Assembly (NCBI RefSeq): GCF_022842375.1
Contig: NZ_JALHPR010000008.1
Location: 62,001 to 126,000 of the forward strand
From: Elioraea sp.
GTDB taxonomy: Bacteria > Pseudomonadota > Alphaproteobacteria > Acetobacterales > Acetobacteraceae
DNA length: 64,000 nucleotides
Direction: 5' to 3'
The position numbers and the translations under genes are program-made. Positions 34,787 to 42,658 of the stretch are shown here, in pieces. Within the stretch, counting starts at the first letter, position 1. Each line of letters starts with the position of its first letter. Below the pieces are notes generated by a model. That model was not told the DNA's origin. It saw only the letters and a program-made list of their open reading frames with translations, and made no database searches.

Positions 34787-35673
34787 GCACGCAGCGTGCC
34801 GGGGGCTGGGCTTCGGGCGGCGCGTTGCTCGCGCTGCCGTCACTCGCCTTCGTGCTCGTCGTCGCGGGGTTGCCGCTCGCGCTCCTGCTGTCCTTCGCGG
34901 TGTCGGATGTGGGGATGTCGCGCGGCGCGATCGTATCGTGGTCGCTGACGACGGAGCATTTCATCGCTGCCGTCGGCGACCCGCTCTACCACGCTGCCTT
35001 CGCGCGCTCGTTCACGCTCGCGGCTTCCGTCACGGTGCTCTGCCTGCTGTTCGGCTTCCCGATCGCCTATCTGCACCTGCGCAGCCCGGGCTGGCTCCGC
35101 ACCGTGATCCTTGTGGCGACCATCGCGCCGCTGCTGACAAGCGCGATCGTCCGCACATACGCGTGGATCGTGATCCTCGGCCGCCAGCGCGGCCTCCTGA
35201 ACCAGGCGCTGCTCGGCCTCGGCCTGATCGACGAGCCGCTGCGGCTGATCAACACCCACTGGGCCGTGCTGATCGGGATGACGCAGATCCACCTGCCCAT
35301 CATGGTGCTGCCGCTGATCGCTGTGATGTCGCGCCAGGACCCGCGGCTCGAGGACGCTGCCCTCAATCTCGGCGCGAGCCGGCTGCGCACGCTCCGCGAC
35401 GTGACGCTGCCGCTCGCGGTGCCGGGCATCGGCGCCGGCGCGAGTCTCGTGTTCGCGCTCTCCTACACGACGTTCGTGGTGCCGCAGCTGCTCGGCGGCG
35501 GCAACTATCTCAACGCCGCGACGATGATCTACGAACAGATGATCTTCGCGCTCGACTGGTCGAAGGGGGCCGTGACCGCCGCCATCATGCTCGCCACATG
35601 CCTCGCGACCGTCTTTGCCATCACCATGGCGACACGGCGGGCGATGCGCTGGTCAGACCAGGCCCGGGCGTGA
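34783..35673 (+). CDS. ABC transporter permease, PotB-like
   Basis: A 296-residue inner-membrane subunit with about six hydrophobic segments. The cytoplasmic EAA loop is EDAALNLGASRLRTLRDVTL. The segment VRTYAWIVILGRQRGLLNQA is typical of PotB-like subunits. Its ATG overlaps the ATPase stop. Between its stop and the next permease lies a 14-bp tandem repeat instead of the usual direct overlap. Confidence 0.94.
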   Translation: MSTQRAGGWASGGALLALPSLAFVLVVAGLPLALLLSFAVSDVGMSRGAIVSWSLTTEHFIAAVGDPLYHAAFARSFTLAASVTVLCLLFGFPIAYLHLRSPGWLRTVILVATIAPLLTSAIVRTYAWIVILGRQRGLLNQALLGLGLIDEPLRLINTHWAVLIGMTQIHLPIMVLPLIAVMSRQDPRLEDAALNLGASRLRTLRDVTLPLAVPGIGAGASLVFALSYTTFVVPQLLGGGNYLNAATMIYEQMIFALDWSKGAVTAAIMLATCLATVFAITMATRRAMRWSDQARA

Positions 35674-35680
35674 GGCTGCT

Positions 35681-35750
35681 GCGATGAGACGGGCGCGATG
35701 AGACGGGCGCGATGAGACGGGCGCGATGAGACGGGCGCGATGAAGCGGGG
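35681..35750 (+). repeat. 14-bp tandem repeat forming overlapping five-codon minicistrons
   Basis: The unit GCGATGAGACGGGC occurs four times exactly (35681, 35695, 35709, 35723) and once in degenerate form (35737), where its ATG is the start codon of the next permease. Each exact unit opens ATG-AGA-CGG-GCG-CGA-TGA, encoding MRRAR, and the TGA overlaps the ATG of the next unit. The last minicistron stop overlaps the permease ATG. This forms a chain of coupled start/stop sites. Confidence 0.9.
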
Positions 35751-36555
35751 GGCGCGGACCTCGATCGGCGACAGGATCGGCGTGGGGCTCGTGCTCGCGC
35801 TGGGCGTGCTCGGCCTCGCGGTGCTGGTCGTCCCCTCGCTGATCGTGCTTGCGGTGTCGTTCGACACGCGCGCCTTCGTCTCGTTCCCGCCGCAGGGCTT
35901 CACGCTCCGCTGGTACGCAGCACTCGCCGACAACGCGCAGCTTGTCCGCGCGATCGTCAACAGCCTCTGGTCGGGGCTCGTGGTGATGGTGCTCTGCATC
36001 CTGCTGGGCGTTCCGGCGGCGCTGGCGAGCGGCCGCGGGCGGTTCCGCTGGCGCGGCGCCGTGCCGGTGATCGTCCTCCTGCCGCACGCGGTGCCGGGGG
36101 TCGTGCTTGGCGTGGCGGTGCTGTTCGCCGGTTCCGCCGTCGGGCTCAGGCCCTCGCTGGCGCTGCAGTCCTTCGCGGTGACGGCCTTCATCCTTGCGGT
36201 GCTGGTGCGCACCGTGCTCGCGCGGCTCGAGCGGCTCGACCCGGCCCTTGAGGAGGCGGCGGCGAACCTCGGCGCCGGGCGTGCGCGCGCCTTTCGCGAC
36301 ATCACCCTGCCGCTCCTGCTCCCGGCCATCCTTGCTGGCGCTGCCTTCACCTTCATCGAGGGGTTCGACAACATCTCGATCGCGATCTTTACCCATGGGA
36401 TGCGCAATCCGCCGCTGCCGGTGGAGTTGCTCGGCATCGTGCAGACGGAGACGACGCCGCTGGTCGCCGCCATCTCGGGCGTCCAGATCCTGCTCTCGAC
36501 CCTTCTCGTCGCGATCGTCGCCGCGACGATCGGGCTGCGTCATGTCAGCGACTAG
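35740..36555 (+). CDS. ABC transporter permease, PotC-like
   Basis: A 271-residue inner-membrane subunit, partner of the PotB-like permease. Landmarks are FVSFPPQGFTLRWYAALADN, the EAA loop EEAAANLGAGRARAFRDITL and TFIEGFDNISIAIFTHG. The N-terminus MKRGARTSIG resembles the MRRAR peptides coded by the preceding repeat, so the repeat probably arose by duplication of this start region. No separate ribosome-binding site is evident; translation may depend on reinitiation along the repeat. Its 3' end overlaps the convergent binding-protein-like gene by 11 nt. Confidence 0.93.
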   Translation: MKRGARTSIGDRIGVGLVLALGVLGLAVLVVPSLIVLAVSFDTRAFVSFPPQGFTLRWYAALADNAQLVRAIVNSLWSGLVVMVLCILLGVPAALASGRGRFRWRGAVPVIVLLPHAVPGVVLGVAVLFAGSAVGLRPSLALQSFAVTAFILAVLVRTVLARLERLDPALEEAAANLGAGRARAFRDITLPLLLPAILAGAAFTFIEGFDNISIAIFTHGMRNPPLPVELLGIVQTETTPLVAAISGVQILLSTLLVAIVAATIGLRHVSD

Positions 36556-37804
36556 AGCCGGCGAGGCGGAGCCAGTCCTCGCGCAGGCACGCGACGACCT
36601 GCGCGACCGGCGCGTCACCCTTCAGCACCTCGTGCTCGATGCGCCGCGCAAGTGCCGCCGACCACGCCATGTAGCCGGGCGCGCGGACGAGCGGCGGGGC
36701 GGCGGCACGGGTGCGCTGCGCGTCCTGCCAGGCAAGCGCGCTGGCGGCGAGGCCAGGCGGCAGGAAGGAGCGCCGCGCCGCGCGCACGGCCTCGTCACGA
36801 TCGATCTCCTCGTACGGCGTCCAGAGGTTCATCTCGCACGCCCAGCGCCGGTGCACGAAAAGCGTTCCGTCATCGTCGCGATGACCCAGGAAACGCAGGA
36901 GCCGCCAGGCATCGGAGAGCCGCGCGGCCGGCATCGGCGTGGCCGACAGGCAGAGAATGGCGTGGCCGAGCAGGAGCGTGTCGCCCGTGGCGCCGGGATA
37001 GGTCGCGTTGATCGAGAACCGGCCAGGCGCGCGGGCGCTGTAGGCCGCGGTGAGATAGTCCATCGTTGGATAGAAGGCGTGGCCGCCCGCGCACCAGGCG
37101 TCGTCGATGGAGACGTCGTCGTGGTCGAGGGCAGCGAGCGGGGCAAGGCCCTCGCGGACGAGGCGGCGCCAGCGCGCGAGCACCATCGCTGCTGGCGTGT
37201 CCGGGCCCAACAGGGGCTCCCACGCCGCGTCCACCAGGCGCTCGCCCTCCGCGGCGCAATCGGCGAGGAAGGCCCAGGGCAGGCCGGTCGGCGCACGATA
37301 CCAGCGCATCAGGATCGGGTGGTCGGAGAGGCCGCGCGCGCGGATGCTGCGCGCCATCGCCTCAACCTCCTCCCACCGGCGCGGGTGGGTGGCCTCGTCG
37401 CTGGCGGTGCCAAAACCCGCCGCGGCGAGCAGCGCCTCGTTGCGGAACAGGGCGAAGGGTCCGGCGTTGTAGTAGGTGAGGCCGATGATGCGACGATCGT
37501 CCGCACGCGCGCTCGCGGCGATCAGCGGGCGGTGCTCGGCCAGGATGGCGTCGGCCCCATCGAGCCCGTCGAGCGGGCGGATCAGCCCGTCGGTGAGCCA
37601 GCGCGAGGCTTCGCCGCGCTGGGCGTAGAACACGTCGGGTCCCTCGCCGGAGGCGAACGCAGCCTCGATGGCGGCGGCATAGTCGCCCTCGATCGGCACG
37701 GGCGTGACGGCGATGCCCGTGCGGGCCGAGAACGTCGCAAGATTGTCGGTGACGATGTCGGCCCGCACGGGCCAGAACGCCATCCGCAGGGGCTCCGTCC
37801 GCAA
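36545..37804 (-). CDS. Solute-binding-protein family 1 homologue without signal peptide
   Basis: A 419-residue protein with the sequence style of family 1 (sugar-type) binding proteins: FSARTGIAVTPVPIEGDYAA, EGPDVFYAQRGEASRWLTDG, YYNAGPFALFRNEALLAAAG and AWRLLRFLGHRDDDG. The start is TTG 37804, with GGAGG 5 nt upstream, giving MRTEPLRMAFWPVR, which has no signal peptide or hydrophobic stretch. A later ATG (37783) does not add one. It may therefore be cytoplasmic, or the export signal has been lost. It converges on the PotC-like gene and is divergent from the deacetylase gene, from which it is separated by 52 nt. Function is unknown. Confidence 0.8.
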   Translation of the reverse strand: MRTEPLRMAFWPVRADIVTDNLATFSARTGIAVTPVPIEGDYAAAIEAAFASGEGPDVFYAQRGEASRWLTDGLIRPLDGLDGADAILAEHRPLIAASARADDRRIIGLTYYNAGPFALFRNEALLAAAGFGTASDEATHPRRWEEVEAMARSIRARGLSDHPILMRWYRAPTGLPWAFLADCAAEGERLVDAAWEPLLGPDTPAAMVLARWRRLVREGLAPLAALDHDDVSIDDAWCAGGHAFYPTMDYLTAAYSARAPGRFSINATYPGATGDTLLLGHAILCLSATPMPAARLSDAWRLLRFLGHRDDDGTLFVHRRWACEMNLWTPYEEIDRDEAVRAARRSFLPPGLAASALAWQDAQRTRAAAPPLVRAPGYMAWSAALARRIEHEVLKGDAPVAQVVACLREDWLRLAGSSR

Positions 37805-37856
37805 CCTTTCCTCCCTTTCCCCCGCCCCAGCCAGCAGAGCAGCATGCAGGTCGATG

Positions 37857-38747
37857 ATGACAACCGATCGTGACTTCGTCGGCTATGGCCGCAATCCCCC
37901 CGATCCGCAATGGCCGGGCGGGGCGCGCGTGGCGGTCTCGCTCGTGCTGAACATCGAGGAGGGGGCGGAATACGCGCTGGCAGACGGCGACCCGCATAAC
38001 GAGTCGATGTACGAGATCCAGGAGGAGGTGGCCGGCGCGCGCCACCTCGCCCTCGAGAGCCATTTCGAGTTCGGCAGCCGTGTCGGCTACTGGCGGCTGA
38101 TGGAGGTGATGGAACGATACGGCGCCGTTTCCACCCTCAACGCCTGCGCCCGTGCGATGGAGCGCACGCCCTGGCTCGGGCGCGACGCGGTCGCGCGCGG
38201 CCACGAGGTCTCCTGCCACGGCTGGCGGTGGGAGAACCACGTCCACATGGCCGAGGCGGAGGAGCGCGATGTGATCGCACGCTGCGTCGCCTCGCTGCGC
38301 GAGACCTGCGGGGTGAGGCCGGTGGGCTGGCATGTCCGCTCGCTGACGTCGGAGAACACGCGGCGGCTGCTCGTCGAGGAGGGGGGCTTCGCGTACGACA
38401 GCAACGCCTACAATGACGAGCTGCCCTACTTCGTTGAGGTCGGCGGCCATCGCCACGTGGTGCTGCCCTACAACTTCGACACCAACGACATGCGCTTCTT
38501 CGGCAACCGCGGCTTCGCGCTCGCCGAGCACTTCGAGCGGTACTGCTGCGACGCGTTCGACTGGCTGTGGGAGGAGGGCGCGCGGCGGCCGCGGATGATG
38601 ACCGTCGGGCTGCACACGCGCGTCATCGGTCGGCCGGGCCGCATCGCCGGGCTCGACAGGTTCCTCCGCCACGTGCGCGCGAAGGGCGGCGCCTGGATTG
38701 CCCGGCGCGACGAAATCGCGCGCCACTGGCGCGCCGTGCACGGTTGA
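37857..38747 (+). CDS. Polysaccharide deacetylase family protein, PuuE/allantoinase-like
   Basis: A 296-residue NodB-homology protein. The N-terminus DFVGYGRNPPDPQWPGGARV with LNIEEGAEYALADGD, and the conserved ARGHEVSCHGWRWENH segment, closely follow the PuuE-type (cofactor-independent allantoinase) branch rather than true peptidoglycan deacetylases. It has no signal peptide, in line with a cytoplasmic amidohydrolase. ATG 37857 has AGG at 6 nt; ATG 37854 is adjacent. It is the first of three genes (deacetylase, SIS, PfkB) read rightward. I infer amide or ureide hydrolysis; the substrate is not established. Confidence 0.9.
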   Translation: MTTDRDFVGYGRNPPDPQWPGGARVAVSLVLNIEEGAEYALADGDPHNESMYEIQEEVAGARHLALESHFEFGSRVGYWRLMEVMERYGAVSTLNACARAMERTPWLGRDAVARGHEVSCHGWRWENHVHMAEAEERDVIARCVASLRETCGVRPVGWHVRSLTSENTRRLLVEEGGFAYDSNAYNDELPYFVEVGGHRHVVLPYNFDTNDMRFFGNRGFALAEHFERYCCDAFDWLWEEGARRPRMMTVGLHTRVIGRPGRIAGLDRFLRHVRAKGGAWIARRDEIARHWRAVHG

Positions 38748-38752
38748 ACGCG

Positions 38753-39847
38753 ATGGACCCGATGCCGTTTCCCGATGGCCCCATGGCCGCCGACATCGCG
38801 CGACAGCCCGCGGTGCTCCGTACCCTGCTCGCGCGCGCCGACGAATTCGCCGCATTCGGGGCGGCCTCCCTCGCACCCGCGCCAGGGGGCCGCGTCGTGG
38901 TGACGGGCTGTGGCGACGGGCTGTTCGCCGCAGCCGCGATGGCCGGCTTCGCACGCGACCGGCTTGGCCTCGCGTGGTGTGCCGAGGGAGCGATGACGGT
39001 GGCGCTCGGCGCCGCCGGAAGGCTCGGTGCCCAGGATCGCGTCCTTGCCATCTCGATGTCGGGCAACGTCGACCGGACGGTGGAGGCGGCGACGGCGGCA
39101 GCGGCATCCGGCGCGCGCGTGGCCGTGCTGTGCAACGGGGCAGGCGGGCGGCTCGGGCAGATCGCCGCGGCCAGGGTCTCGCTCGATATCGCCGACCTCG
39201 CCCCGTTCCTCTGCGGCACCACCAGCTACACGGCGACGCTGCTTGCGCTTGCGTTGATCGCCGCTGGTGCGGCCGGTGCCCAGGTTCCGCATGCGGGGCT
39301 TGCCGCGGCGATCGACGCCGTCGCGGCATCCCTGGTGCCCGACATCGCCGCGATCGCCGGGCCCGCTCCGCGCGGCGTACGCATCCTGACCGCGGGCGCC
39401 GATACGGGAACGGCACAATACGGCGCGGCGAAGCTTGTCGAGCTGACCCGGACGCCGGCCTGGGCGGGCGACATCGAGGAGTTCGCGCACAGCCAGTTCT
39501 GGGCGGTTGAACGGGGCGAGCTCATCATCATGCTCGCGCCATCTCGCGCGATCGCTGCCTATGCCAACGCGAACGCGCGCGCGCTCGGCGCCATGGGGCT
39601 GCGCGTCGTCTCGGTCGAGACGGCGGAGGCGCCGGTGCCGGCAGCTTCCGCGCGGGTCGGTCTCGGCCCGATCGACGCCGATGTCGCGCCGATCGCGTCA
39701 GCGGTTGTGCTGCAACGCCTCGCGCACCATATCGCCCGCGCAACGGGCTTCGATCCCGATACGCGCCGGCACCTCAAGGACGATGGCGCCCGCTTCGCCG
39801 CAAGCCGTGCGATGACGCGCCGCTCGCTGCTCGGCACGGGGCTGTGA
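38753..39847 (+). CDS. SIS domain protein (sugar isomerase / deglycase-like)
   Basis: A 364-residue protein with two SIS folds, as in GlmS C-terminal, AgaS and FrlB-type enzymes that isomerise or deglycate phosphosugars and aminosugar phosphates. The first SIS shows VVVTGCGDGLFAAAAMAGFA and ISMSGNVDRTVEAATAA; the second shows ILTAGADTGTAQYGAAKLVE and DIEEFAHSQFWAVERGELII. The start lies 5 nt after the deacetylase stop, and the stop overlaps the PfkB kinase gene (GTGA). Pairing with a sugar kinase suggests handling of a phosphorylated sugar or sugar-amine adduct. Confidence 0.88.
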   Translation: MDPMPFPDGPMAADIARQPAVLRTLLARADEFAAFGAASLAPAPGGRVVVTGCGDGLFAAAAMAGFARDRLGLAWCAEGAMTVALGAAGRLGAQDRVLAISMSGNVDRTVEAATAAAASGARVAVLCNGAGGRLGQIAAARVSLDIADLAPFLCGTTSYTATLLALALIAAGAAGAQVPHAGLAAAIDAVAASLVPDIAAIAGPAPRGVRILTAGADTGTAQYGAAKLVELTRTPAWAGDIEEFAHSQFWAVERGELIIMLAPSRAIAAYANANARALGAMGLRVVSVETAEAPVPAASARVGLGPIDADVAPIASAVVLQRLAHHIARATGFDPDTRRHLKDDGARFAASRAMTRRSLLGTGL

Positions 39848-40707
39848 CACGGCCGCTCGCCATCATCGGCCATGTCTCGCTCGATGCGATCCGGACACCC
39901 GCGGCGGAGGCAGGCGACGTCCCGGGTGGAGCGGCGCTCTACGCCGCGCTCGGCGCGCGGCATGCGGGGGCGGCGGTCACGCTGTTCGCCCGCACCGGCG
40001 CGGACTGGCCCGCCGCCGCGACCGCCGCGCTGGCGGCCTCGGGGATCGACACGACAGGCCTGGTTGCGGGACCGGGCCTGACGCGACGATCGGTGCAGCG
40101 TCACGACCGGGCGGGCAATCGGCGGTCGGCCCATCACGACGATGAGGTGTGGTGGGAGCGCACGCGCGCGCTTCGTCCGCCGCTGCCCGATGCGTCGTCT
40201 CGCTGGGCAGCCTGGGTGGTGATGCCGGTTCTGCCCGAGACGCTGGCCACAGCCATCGAAGCGGCCGCCCCGGCCGGCATTCCCGTCATCGCCGACACGA
40301 GCGAGGCCTTTGCCGCGCGCGCGCGCGAGGCGCTCCTCGCCGCCGTGCCAGGGCTCGCGGCGTTCTGCCCGAGCGTCGCCGAAACGCGGCTCCTGCTTCC
40401 CGGGCGTGGGGATGACGATGCGGCCGATGTACTTGCCGCGCTCGGCACGGTGGTGCTGCAGAAACGTGGTGCCGACGGCGTTCTGCTCGTCGACAGGGCT
40501 GGGCATCGCCGGATCGCGGTTGAGCCGGTGGATGCCGTCGATCCGACCGGCGCCGGCGACGCGACCGTCGGCGCCTTCGCCGCCCATCTCGCCGCTGGCC
40601 TTCCGCACGCGGAGGCGGCGCGGCGCGCGATGGCGACAGGTGCCGCCGCTGTCGGCGGCATTGGCCCGGCGGGGCTTCTCGCCGCGATCTCCTCGCTCAG
40701 CCGGTGA
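39844..40707 (+). CDS. PfkB family carbohydrate kinase
   Basis: A 287-residue ribokinase-family protein starting at GTG 39844. It has the N-terminal GGAALYAALGARHAG substrate-side motif and the C-terminal PfkB signature VDPTGAGDATVGAFAAHL with the catalytic Asp. It would phosphorylate a sugar or nucleoside-like compound in the cytoplasm. It is coupled to the SIS gene by GTGA. Its end overlaps the convergent amidohydrolase gene by 11 nt. The substrate is unknown; fructosyl-amine metabolism (kinase plus FrlB-like SIS) is one possibility. Confidence 0.9.
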   Translation: MTRPLAIIGHVSLDAIRTPAAEAGDVPGGAALYAALGARHAGAAVTLFARTGADWPAAATAALAASGIDTTGLVAGPGLTRRSVQRHDRAGNRRSAHHDDEVWWERTRALRPPLPDASSRWAAWVVMPVLPETLATAIEAAAPAGIPVIADTSEAFAARAREALLAAVPGLAAFCPSVAETRLLLPGRGDDDAADVLAALGTVVLQKRGADGVLLVDRAGHRRIAVEPVDAVDPTGAGDATVGAFAAHLAAGLPHAEAARRAMATGAAAVGGIGPAGLLAAISSLSR

Positions 40708-42214
40708 GCCTGCGCCGCAGCCCGACATCGCGGGCATGGGCGCGCGCGACCATCGCGCGATAGGCGGGCTCAAGCCGCCTCGCTTCCTCGAGGGCAGGAC
40801 CGAGCGACTGGCGGTAGCCCGCCATCAGGGCCCGCGCCTCCGCCCTGAGCGCGGCTTCGTCGATGGTCGTCACGCGCCCATCCTCGAACACCACGCGACC
40901 CGCTGCGATCGTCATCCGCACGGATGATCCGCTCTCGCAATAGACGAGCTGGCGGCGGAGGTCGTTCAGCGGCGTGAAGGCGTAGGTGTCGAGATCGAGC
41001 AGCGCGATGTCGGCCTTCGCTCCGACGGTGAGATGGCCGATGTCCGGCCAGCGCAGCGCCCGCGCCCCGCCGCGCCAGAGGCAGGAGAGGATCTCCGGCG
41101 CCGCAGGCCAGCGCTCATACTCGTCGTCGGAAAGGGTGTGGACCAGGCCCGCCTGCTTGATGACGCCCCAGAGATTGACCGTATCGTCCACCGTCGCCTC
41201 GTCGGTGCCGAGGGCGATCGGCACGCCGGCATCGGCGAGCGCGCGGAACGGCATCACCCCGCTCCCGAGGCGGAGGTTGCAGAGCGGGTTGTGCGCCACG
41301 GTCGCGCCCGAGCGGGCGAGCAGTGCCATGTCGTCCTCGTCGATCCAGATGGCATGGATCACGACCATGCGCGCATCGAGATGGCCGAGGTCGTGCACGT
41401 AGCGCACCAGGCTCCTTCCGTACTTCTCCTCGCCGAGCACGCGCTGAAGCTTCGATTCGAGGATGTGGCAGTTGAACGGAAGATCATGCCGCTCCGAGAG
41501 CTCCGAAAGACCGACGAAGTAGGGCAGCGTCACGCGCTGCGGCGCCGAGCAGGAGAGAGCGGCGCCGATGCGCCCGTCTCCCGCGCCGTCCCACGTCGAG
41601 ACGAGGTGCGCGTAGAGGGCGAGCAGCTCCTCGTCCGTCTGCCGCGGCGCTGATTCCATTGCCGCGCGCATCGCGGGCGTGAGCAGGTCGTGCAGGAAGG
41701 GATACTTCTCGTACTCGACGACATTGGGCTGGTCGATCGCGAGGCGGGCACGCATGCCGATGTCGCGATAGGCGCGCGCGATGCCGTCGATCCCCTCGGC
41801 GGAGGCAACCGGAACATGGAACGCATCATCCATCACGGACGTGATGCCGAGCCTCAGCATCTCGGCCGCACCGAGAAGGGTGCGCACGTAGTTGAGGTGC
41901 CCGACCGGAACGCCGGCGGCGAGCGGCGGCACCTCGTAGAGCATGAAGATCTCGAGCGGAAGCCCGTCAAGCATGCCGCGCATCAGGTTGCCCGGCGAGT
42001 GGAAGTGGGCGTTTATCAGGCCGGGTATGGCGAGCATGCCCTTCGCCTCGATCACGCGCCCGATGGGCCCCTCGACGGCAAGCCCCGGCCCGATCGCGGC
42101 GATCCTCCCGGCCTCGATCAGGATGTCGGCGCACGGCCACTGCGTGCCTGCGTCATCGGCGGCAAACACATGGGCATCGCGGATCAGCAGGCGATCTGGT
42201 GTGCTCGTGGTCAT
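40697..42214 (-). CDS. Amidohydrolase family protein (chlorohydrolase/deaminase-like)
   Basis: A 505-residue metal-dependent hydrolase of the TrzA/SsnA/guanine-deaminase-like group. The metal ligands are visible: INAHFHSPGNLMRG (HxH) near residue 65, FNCHILESKLQ, VVIHAIWIDEDD and ALGTDEATVDDTVN (Asp). The family C-terminal GHLTVGAKADIALLDLD is present. Members hydrolyse C-N or C-Cl bonds of heterocycles, or deaminate purine- and pyrimidine-like rings. ATG 42214 is preceded by TTGGA. A homopolymeric run of 11 C (minus strand) lies about 17 nt upstream of the start. Confidence 0.92.
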   Translation of the reverse strand: MTTSTPDRLLIRDAHVFAADDAGTQWPCADILIEAGRIAAIGPGLAVEGPIGRVIEAKGMLAIPGLINAHFHSPGNLMRGMLDGLPLEIFMLYEVPPLAAGVPVGHLNYVRTLLGAAEMLRLGITSVMDDAFHVPVASAEGIDGIARAYRDIGMRARLAIDQPNVVEYEKYPFLHDLLTPAMRAAMESAPRQTDEELLALYAHLVSTWDGAGDGRIGAALSCSAPQRVTLPYFVGLSELSERHDLPFNCHILESKLQRVLGEEKYGRSLVRYVHDLGHLDARMVVIHAIWIDEDDMALLARSGATVAHNPLCNLRLGSGVMPFRALADAGVPIALGTDEATVDDTVNLWGVIKQAGLVHTLSDDEYERWPAAPEILSCLWRGGARALRWPDIGHLTVGAKADIALLDLDTYAFTPLNDLRRQLVYCESGSSVRMTIAAGRVVFEDGRVTTIDEAALRAEARALMAGYRQSLGPALEEARRLEPAYRAMVARAHARDVGLRRRLTG

Positions 42215-42230
42215 GGTGTCCAAGGGACGC

Positions 42231-42241
42231 GGGGGGGGGGG
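42231..42241. repeat. 11-bp poly-G/C tract in the amidohydrolase leader
   Basis: A run of 11 G on the plus strand (C on the transcribed minus strand), followed by AGGGGG, lies 17-27 nt upstream of the amidohydrolase ATG. Such tracts are slippage-prone. Confidence 0.85.
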
Positions 42242-42582
42242 AGGGGGTGTCTGATCTGACACGTTGCCACGACCGTGATCAGGGAAGCTATCTGGAGATT
42301 GAATGCCGGTGAGCGATTCGTTCCGACCAGGTTCGCCCCCGAGCATGAGAACCGAGTGCCGTGGCGGTTCGGCTCAGCGTGCGCATGCTGGCTGGCATTG
42401 CTGTTCCACGCACGCGATCAGAGCCCCAGGCGCCCGTCTCGCCATGGCTGGCGTGTAGCCGAAGTTCTGCAGGTATGAGAACGCCACGCCGTGCAGCGCC
42501 GCCGCGCGGGGTGAGGCGGCCCGGTTCCATCCATTCCGGTCAGCGGGCTTCGTCGCCCCGAGGGAGCAACTGCGATCCTCCC

Positions 42583-42597
42583 TGACACACTTTGTCA
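42583..42597. promoter_or_regulatory. Candidate metal-responsive operator upstream of the RND pump
   Basis: TGACA-CACTT-TGTCA is a perfect 5-bp inverted repeat with a 5-nt spacer, 61 nt before the adaptor gene. Fourteen bases (GACAYACTTTGTCA) recur at 50006-50019 before the DUF305 operon. It resembles in style the TGACA/TGTCA boxes bound by CusR/CopR-like regulators. Confidence 0.6.
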
Positions 42598-42658
42598 CGA
42601 TCCGGCGCGGTGTCGTCGCATTGCCCGGGGCAAGAGAGCGTGCCCCAGGGAGCTCCCC

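Larger units (their letters stand above)
42215..42658. other. Intergenic region between amidohydrolase and metal-efflux operon
   Basis: This 444-nt divergent region holds the poly-G tract (42231-42241) at one end and a TGACA-N5-TGTCA box (42583-42597) at the other. Short open frames on the minus strand (to about 42598) show no recognisable family. The middle part shows nothing clear. Confidence 0.6.

Noticed and set aside
37857-38747. Cell-wall chitooligosaccharide or peptidoglycan deacetylase
   Set aside because: No signal peptide, and the N-terminal wording matches the PuuE-like branch.
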